The notes beneath the pieces were generated by a model that was not told the DNA's origin, ran no database searches, and worked only from the letters and a program-made list of their open reading frames with translations. A stretch of DNA of 27,918 bases from CAYGAW01 sp964347945 (GTDB taxonomy: Bacteria; Chloroflexota; Anaerolineae; UBA7937; B3-Chlor), in assembly GCA_964347945.1 (NCBI GenBank), contig CAYGAW010000190.1, forward strand, positions 1 to 27,918. The letters run 5' to 3'. Position numbers and translations under genes: made by a program. This document shows, one piece after another, positions 15,798 to 23,027 of this stretch (position 1 is its first letter; every line of letters begins with the position of its first letter).

Positions 15798-16349
15798 GTG
15801 TTTCGAAGGAGAGCTTTTCGATGGGTAAGAGATCTTCGGCGCAGACGACCAATCCCTCCAGGAAGGTCCGTCCCTGAACCTGTCAGGAGGGCGATGAGCG
15901 TCTTCGACCAAGGGAAGTTCGAAGAGGCTGCTCAGGCATTCGAGAATCTGGCGGAGGAAGCCGAGGAGCGAGGCAAGATCTTTCAGGCCGCCCATCTGAC
16001 GGCGCAGGCTGCTCGCTGCTACGTGAGGCTGGAAAACATCGATCAGGCCTACGACAGGGGAAAGAAGGCTCTGGACCTCTTCAAACTGGCTGATCGGCCT
16101 GGCGCGGCCAAGCTGCTGGGCGAGAAAATGGTGCAGGTCCTGCGCAATAAGGGACGCCAGGCTGAAGCCGAAGCGTTGGAGCGTGACTTGAAGCAACTGC
16201 CCGCCCTGGAGCGGGCCAGGGCCAGGCGGGGCGAGTTGCCCGGCAAGTGTCCCCACTGTGGGGGGCCCATCAAGGAGAGTGAAGCGGACTGGGTCGGACC
16301 TTCGTCCGCAGAGTGTCCCTATTGCGGCTCGGTGGTCAAGGCTGAGTGA
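15798..16349 (+). CDS. TPR-like protein with C-terminal zinc ribbon
   Basis: A 183-residue protein not recognised as a named family. An arginine-rich N-terminus (FRRRAF.., residues 1-20) is followed by helical repeats of tetratricopeptide type (about 35-130: FDQGKFEEAAQAFENLAEEA, then ARCYVRLENIDQAYDRGKKA), and a zinc ribbon with CPHC (151-154) and CPYC (173-176). The combination suggests an adaptor that binds protein partners and perhaps nucleic acid, but that is inference. It starts with GTG, preceded by GGAGGG five bases upstream; a stop codon lies in frame 33 bases before. The preceding 127 bases after degV hold no promoter or gene I can support. Confidence 0.75.
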   Translation: MFRRRAFRWVRDLRRRRPIPPGRSVPEPVRRAMSVFDQGKFEEAAQAFENLAEEAEERGKIFQAAHLTAQAARCYVRLENIDQAYDRGKKALDLFKLADRPGAAKLLGEKMVQVLRNKGRQAEAEALERDLKQLPALERARARRGELPGKCPHCGGPIKESEADWVGPSSAECPYCGSVVKAE

Positions 16350-16380
16350 TCTCGTGCGTATTCTTCAACAGCGTCCCCGC

Positions 16381-16394
16381 TGGACTTCGGTCCA
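16381..16394. repeat. Tetraloop hairpin between convergent genes
   Basis: TGGAC and GTCCA enclose TTCG, a very stable UUCG-type tetraloop hairpin on the plus strand. It lies between the ends of two convergent genes. No T-run follows, so a terminator role is only a guess. Confidence 0.4.
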
Positions 16395-16422
16395 CGTCTC
16401 CGCAGCCCGCCGTCCGCGAAAA

Positions 16423-16671
16423 TCAAGACGCTGAACTGCTGACTAGCTTCAGCTTCTTCTCGCGAGATAGCCTGCGTATCTCGGCCTCGTGCTGTCGAGC
16501 CTCTCGAGACGTGGGATATTCCTTGTGATATGCCAGAGTAACGGGCAGCCGGGCTCTAGTATATCTACTCGCTTTTCCAGCCAGATGCGCTCGAACCCTG
16601 CGCTCAAGGTTCGTGGTCCAGCCGGTGTAGAGAGTCCCGTCGGCACATTGCAGGATGTAGGTGTACGCCAT
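16423..16671 (-). CDS. GIY-YIG nuclease family protein (YhbQ-like)
   Basis: An 82-residue single-domain GIY-YIG protein, like the UPF0213/YhbQ group of small structure-specific endonucleases. The motif residues are seen as YTYILQC (Y5), GTLYTGWT (Y15), NLERRVRAH (catalytic arginine among R24-R27) and RQHEAEIRRL (catalytic glutamate E62 or E64). Length is usual for the group. The ATG begins one base after the stop codon of the prephenate dehydrogenase-like gene, so it is the last gene of a four-gene minus-strand operon and is probably translated by coupling; its ribosome site (AAGTGAG) is inside the upstream gene. Confidence 0.92.
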   Translation of the reverse strand: MAYTYILQCADGTLYTGWTTNLERRVRAHLAGKASRYTRARLPVTLAYHKEYPTSREARQHEAEIRRLSREKKLKLVSSSAS

Positions 16672-16672
16672 C

Positions 16673-17665
16673 TCACTTGGGCTCTCGTTGTTCGAGTTTC
16701 TTTCTGAGATCTCGGAACTGGCTAAGGCCGAACATTGCGCCGAAGGTCCTCATACCTCGGAGTTCATCCATCTCCGCCCTCGCTGCTTCCTCCTCCGGTG
16801 TGCCCCTGCCTGCCATCCAGCGTGCTCGAGTGTCCGTCAACACTGTGAACAGTTCTTCCCACGTGTCATCGTCAGCGTCGGCGAGTTTCTGCTGGAGGTG
16901 TCTCAAACTGTCGATGTAGGGGTCAATCCAGCGAGAGATGTTCTCGCGATTCGCGACGCAGATGCTTCGATTGACAGCCGGATCTGGCGAAGGGAATTGA
17001 GTCGCGCGCCAGAAGGCAGATCCGGACAGCCGCTGCAGATCTCTCCACGAAGGGGCCTCAGCGGTAGTCATTAGCAGGGCCGTGGCGAGAATCAGCGGAA
17101 GATGTTCGACCCCGGCCACCTGACCGTCGTGCTCAGCAACGTCGAGGAAGAAGGGCTCTGCCCCCAGCGCACGAACCATGCTGGTTACAAGCTCGATGGC
17201 CGCCGGGTGGGCAGTGCCGGACGGCACGAGGCAGTACGTCGAGCCAACGAAGAGGTCCGGCGTGGCATCATCTCCATCTGTGGCGCTCACCCCAATCATG
17301 GGGTGACCACCTACGAAGTGGGCGGTGTCCGGCAGAAGTTCGTCGGCCCACTCGAGAACCTGGCCCTTTACATTCGCTGTATCGGTGAGTACGCAATCCG
17401 GCTTCAGGTAGGGACCTGTGGCCTCGAGTATCTCCCTGATAGCCATCAGTGGCGTGGCGATGATCACCAGATCAGCCTCCTCGATGGCGGAGATCAGGTT
17501 CCCTTCCCATTTGACAACGGCGCCCAGTTTGTGGGCCTCTCTGGAGACGGCGCGGTCCTTGTCATGGCCCACAATATCGAACTGTGGCTCGGCTCTTCGC
17601 AGGGCCAATCCAATAGAGGAGCCGGTCCGACCCAATCCGATGATGGCAACTTGGGGTTCAGTCAT
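16673..17665 (-). CDS. Prephenate dehydrogenase-like protein
   Basis: A 330-residue NAD(P)-dependent dehydrogenase of the TyrA type, which normally oxidises prephenate or arogenate for tyrosine synthesis. The Rossmann motif is GLGRTGSSIG (10-19), followed by VIIATPL, TDTANVKGQV (95-103) and GGHPMIG with H121 in the place of the catalytic histidine. The 'TDVGSVK' motif of well-studied enzymes reads TDTANVK here, and a C-terminal 40-residue charged tail is present, so substrate use may differ. No other aromatic-pathway gene is in the window. The ATG has a strong AGGAGG five bases upstream; the HD-domain gene ends 30 bases before it. Confidence 0.85.
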   Translation of the reverse strand: MTEPQVAIIGLGRTGSSIGLALRRAEPQFDIVGHDKDRAVSREAHKLGAVVKWEGNLISAIEEADLVIIATPLMAIREILEATGPYLKPDCVLTDTANVKGQVLEWADELLPDTAHFVGGHPMIGVSATDGDDATPDLFVGSTYCLVPSGTAHPAAIELVTSMVRALGAEPFFLDVAEHDGQVAGVEHLPLILATALLMTTAEAPSWRDLQRLSGSAFWRATQFPSPDPAVNRSICVANRENISRWIDPYIDSLRHLQQKLADADDDTWEELFTVLTDTRARWMAGRGTPEEEAARAEMDELRGMRTFGAMFGLSQFRDLRKKLEQREPK

Positions 17666-17695
17666 TTGGACCTCCTACATAGGTGACACTGGAAT

Positions 17696-18214
17696 CTAAT
17701 TTGCTGCATCGGCGGCCTGGAGGGCCGCCAAGAGTCTTCTCTTCTTACTACCGCGCCCATCCTGTCGCGGTTCATCCTCATGATGCGCGATCAGCCACAC
17801 CACCTCAGGCGAGCAGCCTCCCTCTTGCGCGAGTGCCGCGCCCAAGCCAGCGTGCTTGTGGTGTACGTAGAGAGGATACCGCCAGGTCCCCGGTTTCTCA
17901 TCGACCGCCTCCCAGAGACGCGGGGCCAGAGCATTGGTCAGGACGGCGATCACTCGATGCCAGATGCGCACCGGGCCGACGGTCTTACCCACGTCATGGA
18001 GCAGCGCAGCCGTCAGCAGAGAGGGGTCCTTCTCCCCGTCTTCGAGAAGGCTCCCGCACACGGCCAGACAGTGGTGCTGATCGATGGAGGACATACTACG
18101 AAACAACTCCAGCTGTGCTCCATCCAGGTACTCGCCTGCGGCATCTTGCTCCTGGGGATTGATGGTGGCTCCCAGGGCCAGGGCAAACTGGCGCACGCGA
18201 TAGCCGGCCCCCAA
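17696..18214 (-). CDS. HD-domain phosphohydrolase-like protein
   Basis: A protein of about 172 residues with a single HD domain: QHHCLAVC, then LLHDVGK (the HD pair), VHHKHAGLGAALA and WLIAHHEDEP, and a final AADAAN, the metal-binding series of the HD superfamily. Members hydrolyse phosphate esters of nucleotides; the substrate here is unknown. The open frame extends to 18364, but that stretch overlaps the site-2 protease gene. I chose the TTG at 18214, seven bases after the protease stop, with GGGAG ten bases upstream and a start (GAGYRVRQF) that fits related proteins. A GTG five codons in is the alternative. Confidence 0.8.
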   Translation of the reverse strand: MGAGYRVRQFALALGATINPQEQDAAGEYLDGAQLELFRSMSSIDQHHCLAVCGSLLEDGEKDPSLLTAALLHDVGKTVGPVRIWHRVIAVLTNALAPRLWEAVDEKPGTWRYPLYVHHKHAGLGAALAQEGGCSPEVVWLIAHHEDEPRQDGRGSKKRRLLAALQAADAAN

Positions 18215-18219
18215 GTTTC

Positions 18220-18873
18220 TTACACTCCCAGCAACAACCGTCTGATCAGCAGGTAGGGTGGGTAGATGATCCAGCTGAACAGCGGGATGTATCGATTCGC
18301 TATGATCACCAGGAGTAGTATCATGGGCCCATAGCGTTCGTACCGTGCAAGAGTGTATGACCAACGGTGGGCCCAGGGAGCCCTGATACTGGACAAGATT
18401 CCCATCAACACGCCGTAGCCATCCAGGGGCGGCACAGGCAGCAGATTGAAGATCGCCAAACCGATATTGACCATAGAGACGATGAACAGAAACTGCACCA
18501 GCAAGTCGGGAAGTATGCCCAATCCCAATCTGAACGGTATCGCCAGCACAGTGGCCGTGGTCAGGTTAGCCAAAGGCCCGGCGAGAGACACAATACCCAT
18601 CCCTGTCCGGGGCCCATATCGCAACCTGTAGGGATCTACAGGGACTGGCTTTCCCCAACCGATGCCAAAACCTGTGAGGGCGGTGAGGAATATCATCAGC
18701 GTGCCCAGCGGGTCAAGGTGCACTATGGGGTTCAAAGACACCCTCCCGAGATCCCTTGCGGTAGGGTCGCCCATCTGAGCTGCCATCCAGGCGTGACAGC
18801 ACTCGTGCACATCGATGGCGATCAGAACCGCGACGATAATGGCGATGAAGCTTGTCAAATCGAAGCCGAACAT
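18220..18873 (-). CDS. Site-2 protease family membrane metalloprotease (M50)
   Basis: A 217-residue polytopic membrane protease of the minimal M50/rhomboid-sized group. The zinc site is HECCH (H23, E24, H27) inside the first membrane segment, and the third ligand is D151 in NLLPVPPLDGY. About five to six hydrophobic segments are seen (about 7-30, 56-72, 92-118, 122-146, 184-212). No PDZ domain is present. Enzymes of this type cut membrane-embedded substrates; no anti-sigma factor or other candidate substrate is encoded next to it. It is first in a minus-strand operon with the HD, TyrA-like and GIY-YIG genes. Confidence 0.92.
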   Translation of the reverse strand: MFGFDLTSFIAIIVAVLIAIDVHECCHAWMAAQMGDPTARDLGRVSLNPIVHLDPLGTLMIFLTALTGFGIGWGKPVPVDPYRLRYGPRTGMGIVSLAGPLANLTTATVLAIPFRLGLGILPDLLVQFLFIVSMVNIGLAIFNLLPVPPLDGYGVLMGILSSIRAPWAHRWSYTLARYERYGPMILLLVIIANRYIPLFSWIIYPPYLLIRRLLLGV

Positions 18874-18914
18874 GGACCACCAACTTTCCTTGACACAGAG
18901 ATTGCTGACATAAT

Positions 18915-18943
18915 ATCATACCTGAAAACCGAGGTAAGGTAAA
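18915..18943 (-). promoter_or_regulatory. Promoter of the site-2 protease operon
   Basis: On the minus strand TTTACC (18943-18938) is followed after 17 bases by TATGAT (18920-18915), with a TATTAT just beyond as an alternative -10. It lies back to back with the plus-strand DUF951 promoter. Confidence 0.6.
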
Positions 18944-18946
18944 GAA

Positions 18947-18976
18947 TTCGCCCTCGGAGGGTTTGTGTGGTACAAT
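18947..18976 (+). promoter_or_regulatory. Promoter of the DUF951-MFS-phosphatase operon
   Basis: A TACAAT -10 box (18971-18976) has a TGn extension (TGG at 18968-18970); a weak TTCGCC lies 18 bases upstream. Transcription would begin near 18983, about 22 bases before the DUF951 ATG. Confidence 0.55.
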
Positions 18977-19004
18977 GAAGGGTTGTTGAGGAGAGACCAC
19001 CCCT

Positions 19005-19223
19005 ATGGTGATGAACGTTCACTTGAACGACGTCGTTAGACTTCGCAAGAAACACCCCTGCGGTAGCTACGAATGGCGTGTGGTGCGTTTGGGCGCTGAC
19101 ATCGGCATCCAATGCCTGAAGTGCGGCCGGAGGGTGCTCCTGCCAAGACGCGAGTTCGAGAAGCGAGTCAAGACCTTCGTGTCCCAACCGAGGGCGTTCC
19201 CTGCTATGGGGCACGACGTATGA
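19005..19223 (+). CDS. DUF951 family protein
   Basis: A 72-residue protein with the DUF951 pattern: NDVVRLRKKHPCGSYEW at the start, IGIQCLKCGRRVLLPRREFE in the middle, and a basic end. The single Cys in HPCG plus the CLKC pair suggest a small zinc-binding fold. DUF951 genes are commonly found in Firmicutes and Chloroflexi, and the function is not known. An AGGAG site lies 11 bases before the ATG at 19005; a second ATG two codons on is too far from it. The stop overlaps the MFS start (ATGA), so translation of the two is coupled. Confidence 0.88.
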   Translation: MVMNVHLNDVVRLRKKHPCGSYEWRVVRLGADIGIQCLKCGRRVLLPRREFEKRVKTFVSQPRAFPAMGHDV

Positions 19224-20548
19224 GACAAGACAGAACCTTCACCGGCGTCATCCGCAACCAGAACTTTTTTACCCTCTGGATGGCACAGATCGCCTCCCAG
19301 ACGGCGCAGAACGGTATCCACTTCGTTCAGATCGTCCTCATCGAGACGCTCACACGGTCCACCGCCCATATGGCCATCATGATTCTGTCCTTCAGCCTGC
19401 CAGCGGTGTTGCTCAGTTCCGTGGCCGGCATTGCAGTTGATCGTCTGTCCAACAAGCTGGTCATGCTGGCCAGTAACGGCATACGAGTGCTCACCGTTAC
19501 GACGTATATCCTGGTGCTGGACAGACTCGGCGGATGGTCGCTGCTGCTGGTCATCTACGCAGTGACCTTCATCTCCTCGGCCATTGGCCAGTTCTTCGCT
19601 CCCGCCGAGGCCACTACCATTCCCTTGCTGGTGGGAGAAGAGCGGCTTCTGACGGCCAACGCCCTTTTCAACCTCACTCTCATCGGCACGCAGGTCGTGG
19701 GTTTGGTGATTGTGGCTCCCCTGACGGTGAAGCTGCTGGGAATCAAAGGTGCGTTTGGCATCGTCGCTCTCATGTATCTGACGGCTTCGGTGCTGGTATC
19801 TCGCATACCGCGTGACAAGCCGAAATTGATCGTTGAGGCTGGTGCCTCCATGCTGAAGAGGGTGTGGGAAGAGTTGCGCGCGGGGTGGCGCTACGTGGCT
19901 AGCAGGAGACCGATACAAATCGCCCTGGCCCAGCTGACCATGACTACGACACTGTTGTTGATGATGGCCATGATTGCTCCAGGCTACGCTACTCGGGTGC
20001 TGGGGATGCTGCCCGAAGATGCGATCTTCGTATTTGCACCCGCGGGTGTGGGCATGCTGGCAAATACGTTCTTGATAGGGCGCTTTGGGTACAAGTTCCG
20101 CAGGGAGGTGATGTCGAGCGTCGGATTCTCGGCCATGGTTCTGACCCTGTTTGGGTTCGGTCTGGCGGGCTTCGATCTTCCCCTCTGGTTGACGCTTCCC
20201 AAGGTGCCCGCAGTCATGCTCTTATCCCTGACTTTAGGGGCGGAGATCGCTCTGGTGGCCATACCCTCGGAGACTCTTCTTCAGGAGAAATCGCCGCCCG
20301 AGCTCAGGGGGCGCGTTATTGCTGTCTACTTCCTGCTGGCGAACATGGTGGCTATACCAATCATGCTCCTGGTGGGGACTGTGGCGGACCAGGTAGGCAT
20401 TGCACGGGTCGTGATGGGAGTGGTGGCGTTTCTCTTGATCATCGCTGCCACCACCACCTACCAGGCCTTCAGGGTCCGAGAGGTAGGAGGGGGCATCTTC
20501 GACACTGGCACGGCCATCGAGTACTATTCCCACGCCAGCGACGAGTAA
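19220..20548 (+). CDS. MFS transporter (MFS_3 / exporter type)
   Basis: A 442-residue membrane protein with about twelve hydrophobic segments, beginning RTFTGVIRNQNFFTLWMAQI, a typical opening for MFS_3 efflux proteins related to EntS and macrolide exporters. The loop-2 motif A is seen as GIAVDRLSNK. The C-terminal half contains PPELRGRVIAVYF, common in this group. The substrate cannot be told from sequence. The frame is open to 19112, but that extension overlaps the DUF951 gene in another frame; the ATG at 19220 overlaps the DUF951 stop. The phosphatase-superfamily gene starts 12 bases after its stop. Confidence 0.88.
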   Translation: MRQDRTFTGVIRNQNFFTLWMAQIASQTAQNGIHFVQIVLIETLTRSTAHMAIMILSFSLPAVLLSSVAGIAVDRLSNKLVMLASNGIRVLTVTTYILVLDRLGGWSLLLVIYAVTFISSAIGQFFAPAEATTIPLLVGEERLLTANALFNLTLIGTQVVGLVIVAPLTVKLLGIKGAFGIVALMYLTASVLVSRIPRDKPKLIVEAGASMLKRVWEELRAGWRYVASRRPIQIALAQLTMTTTLLLMMAMIAPGYATRVLGMLPEDAIFVFAPAGVGMLANTFLIGRFGYKFRREVMSSVGFSAMVLTLFGFGLAGFDLPLWLTLPKVPAVMLLSLTLGAEIALVAIPSETLLQEKSPPELRGRVIAVYFLLANMVAIPIMLLVGTVADQVGIARVVMGVVAFLLIIAATTTYQAFRVREVGGGIFDTGTAIEYYSHASDE

Positions 20549-20559
20549 GCGAGGAGAGT

Positions 20560-22230
20560 ATGGGTTCTGACGCGAAGGTGCTGGTCATAGGTCTGGATGG
20601 TGTTCCTTTGAACATCATAGAGTCATGGGCCGCAGAGGGTAGGCTCCCCAATCTGAGCGGCCTCATGGAGCGAGGAGCGGTGGGCCAACTCAGATCGACG
20701 ACACCTCCGACTTCTGGCCCTTCGTGGTCCACCTTCATGACCGGCAAGAATCCCGGCAAGACCGGCATCTACGATTTTCTCTACCGCGAGGAGGACAGTT
20801 ACGTCTTTCCCCCAGTCAACGCCAGCAGACGAGACGGCCTTGCCATCTGGAAGCTCCTTTCCGATCAGGGTAGGAGAGTGGGGATAGTCAATGTGCCCAT
20901 GTCCTACCCTGTGGAGGAGGTCGATGGTTTCATGATCAGCGGCTGGATGACGCCCTACTCAGCGCAGGATTTCACCTATCCACCAGAGCTATCGCAGCAA
21001 CTGAAGGACGAGATTGGGTACTACACCATCTATCCGACAGAGACCTTTGCCGAGTCCCGCCGTGATGATTTCTGGAAGGCGTGCGATGAGCTGCTGAACC
21101 TTCGATCCAGGACTGTCTCGTACCTGATGGACACATACCCCTCCGACTTCTTGATGGTCGTCATCTTCGACACGGACCGCGTTTTGCATCAGCTGTGGCA
21201 CTATCTTGACCCCGGGCATCCGTGGCGAGAAGCCGGAGACGGTACTGACAAGAGCGGACCGGTGGTGGGATACTTCCAGAAAGTGGACGAAAAGATCGGC
21301 GAGATTGTCGACAGAGTTGATGACGATACGCTGGTCATCGTGCTTTCCGACCACGGGATGGGACCAGCCCATAACTTCATTGTGCTCAATAACTGGCTCC
21401 TCGACGTGGGGCTGCTGCGGCTGAGGCGCGATCCCTGGAGAGCTCTCAAGTATCGACTGTTCAAGAGAGGGTTCACACTGCGCAACGTCCATCGTGTCGC
21501 CGACAGAATCGGGCTGGCCAAGCACGCCGAATACAAGGGTCTCTACTCGATGGATTACCTGATGAAGCTGGTGTTCCTTTCCTTCCTGGACGTGGATTGG
21601 TCGCGCTCGAAGGCCTATTCGTTTGGACGCCACCTGGGCTCCATCTATCTCAACGTGAAAGGCAGGGAGCCTGAAGGTTTGGTGAACCCAGGCCAGGAGT
21701 ACGAAGAGGTGAGGGAGGAAATCATTCACCTGGCCCGGCAGTTCGTCGATCCACGGACAGGCGAACCACTTATTGGCGAGATCCTGAAGAAGGAGGATAT
21801 CTATCACGGTCCCTATCTGGACCGGGCGCCCGATCTCACATTGCACCCTCGGGATGAGAGGAACATCTTCTTCGGATTGGCCGACTTCGGTTCCAGCACC
21901 ACCGTGGACACGGTATACCGCTATTCTGGCATGCACCGCGACTATGGTCTCCTGATCATGGCTGGCAAGGGCATCAGAGAGGGCGCGACGATAGAGGGTG
22001 CAGCCATTGAAGACTTGGCCCCCACGATTCTCTACACCATGGGATCGGCTATCCCTCGAGACATGGACGGCCGTCCGCTGACCGAGGTCTTCTCCGAGGA
22101 GTATCAAACACGGGTTCCCGTGGTGCACGGCGACGAGGAATCGTCGCGGGAACTCCACGAAACGGGATACAGCGAGGAAGCGGAGGAGGAGATCAAGGAA
22201 CGGTTGAGAGGTCTGGGGTATCTGGGCTAA
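20560..22230 (+). CDS. Alkaline-phosphatase-superfamily phosphodiesterase / nucleotide pyrophosphatase-like
   Basis: A 556-residue metalloenzyme of the type I phosphodiesterase/nucleotide pyrophosphatase branch. The two-metal site can be followed: D13 in VIGLDGVP, a probable nucleophile S52 in PPTSGPSW before MTGKNPGKTGIYDF, D204-H210 in FDTDRVLHQ, D264/H265 in LSDHGMGP, and H459 in GMHRDYG. The ending ERLRGLGYLG is a common tail of this superfamily. No signal peptide is visible, so it is probably cytoplasmic. The substrate is unknown; nucleotide- or lipid-linked phosphoesters are possible. GAGGAG precedes the ATG. It is the third gene of the DUF951-MFS operon. Confidence 0.88.
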   Translation: MGSDAKVLVIGLDGVPLNIIESWAAEGRLPNLSGLMERGAVGQLRSTTPPTSGPSWSTFMTGKNPGKTGIYDFLYREEDSYVFPPVNASRRDGLAIWKLLSDQGRRVGIVNVPMSYPVEEVDGFMISGWMTPYSAQDFTYPPELSQQLKDEIGYYTIYPTETFAESRRDDFWKACDELLNLRSRTVSYLMDTYPSDFLMVVIFDTDRVLHQLWHYLDPGHPWREAGDGTDKSGPVVGYFQKVDEKIGEIVDRVDDDTLVIVLSDHGMGPAHNFIVLNNWLLDVGLLRLRRDPWRALKYRLFKRGFTLRNVHRVADRIGLAKHAEYKGLYSMDYLMKLVFLSFLDVDWSRSKAYSFGRHLGSIYLNVKGREPEGLVNPGQEYEEVREEIIHLARQFVDPRTGEPLIGEILKKEDIYHGPYLDRAPDLTLHPRDERNIFFGLADFGSSTTVDTVYRYSGMHRDYGLLIMAGKGIREGATIEGAAIEDLAPTILYTMGSAIPRDMDGRPLTEVFSEEYQTRVPVVHGDEESSRELHETGYSEEAEEEIKERLRGLGYLG

Positions 22231-22629
22231 GCGTCTGGGACTCCTGGGCAGTCTCCACTCAAGACCACTGTCTTGCCGCTGCGCGCAGCCTCCACCAGTG
22301 CATCGAGCACACGCATGTTGCCAACACTTTCCTCCGGCGGCAAGTCCAGCTCTGTCTCCCCCGAGACGGCGGCGCCTAAGTGCTTCACCAGTAGCTGACG
22401 CTCGTCCGCTCCGTGCGAGTCGTGCATCTGTCCCACTTGATCGCCCATTCCGCGGTGCGTGGAGGTCAAGGGAGGAGAGTGCTGCTGCACTTGCTCAAGT
22501 CGTTGCACATCTACGTCACAGGCGGCGGGGAGTCCCAGCGAATCGCAGCCCACCCTGGCCGCGCGACACCCGAGAGTCGTGAATGCCGAGTTAGTCCTCC
22601 ATCTCGATGGCCATGGGGGTCGTCTTCAT
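22227..22629 (-). pseudogene. Decayed C-terminal fragment of a Gfo/Idh/MocA-type oxidoreductase
   Basis: The last 55 codons read as a typical Gfo/Idh C-terminus (GETELDLPPEESVGNMRVLDALVEAARSGKTVVL, split here over positions 22255-22360). Upstream, the frame beginning at the ATG at 22629, two bases after the aconitase X small-subunit stop, reads MKTTPMAIEMED and then hits a TAA; a one-base shift continues as NSAFTTLGCRAARVG. The N-terminal NAD-binding half is missing altogether. I read this as a degraded gene that once followed the aconitase X operon. Its last codons overlap the convergent phosphatase-superfamily stop by three bases. A short functional protein starting at an internal codon is a less likely alternative. 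Confidence 0.55.
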
Positions 22630-22631
22630 CG

Positions 22632-23027
22632 CTAGCCGCTGTCTTCGTTCACCTCGACTATACGGCCCTTGATCGCCACCTTCATACCGGTCGCCACGCG
22701 AGAGATGTCGATCTGATCCACCATGGGAATATCTGAGATGATGGCACCCACCGCTACCACGGCTTCGCTCTGGGCATTGATGATCCCGGCGGGTGCTACA
22801 TCGTTCTTGCGCAGGCGGTACATGGTGTAGGAGCCCACGGTGCTGCCCTTACCGGTGGGGAAGACGAGGACCTTGCCGCCAATGGTCTTTCCCTCGAGTT
22901 CGTGTCCAGGCTCGATCACCGCGCCCGTCTCTGGGTCCACACCGCCAAAGAAGCCTATCGGCTCCTGGGAGACGAGCGCTTCGCCCTGTGCATGGCCTTC
23001 CTTGATCACTCTCCCGGTGAGCCTCAT
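22632..23027 (-). CDS. Aconitase X small (swivel) subunit, DUF126
   Basis: A 131-residue protein of the AcnX swivel-domain family. Diagnostic motifs are EPIGFFGGVDPETG (22-35) and VLVFPTGKGSTVGSYTMYRL (53-72), whose serine (S62) corresponds to the active-site serine of aconitases. In archaea the small and large AcnX subunits together form phosphomevalonate 5-dehydratase; in many bacteria AcnX proteins are cis-3-hydroxy-L-proline dehydratases. I chose the ATG at 23027 because it overlaps the large-subunit stop (ATGA) and has AGGGAG nine bases upstream; an ATG at 23036 would abut the ribosome site. The longer open frame to 23063 lies inside the large-subunit gene. Confidence 0.92.
   Translation of the reverse strand: MRLTGRVIKEGHAQGEALVSQEPIGFFGGVDPETGAVIEPGHELEGKTIGGKVLVFPTGKGSTVGSYTMYRLRKNDVAPAGIINAQSEAVVAVGAIISDIPMVDQIDISRVATGMKVAIKGRIVEVNEDSG

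Noticed and set aside
19112..19219. N-terminal extension of the MFS transporter
   Set aside because: It overlaps the DUF951 gene in another frame; the ATGA junction at 19220 is the natural start.
20989..22158. Minus-strand open frame of 389 codons opposite the phosphodiesterase gene
   Set aside because: The plus-strand gene has all family motifs; the antisense translation resembles nothing known.
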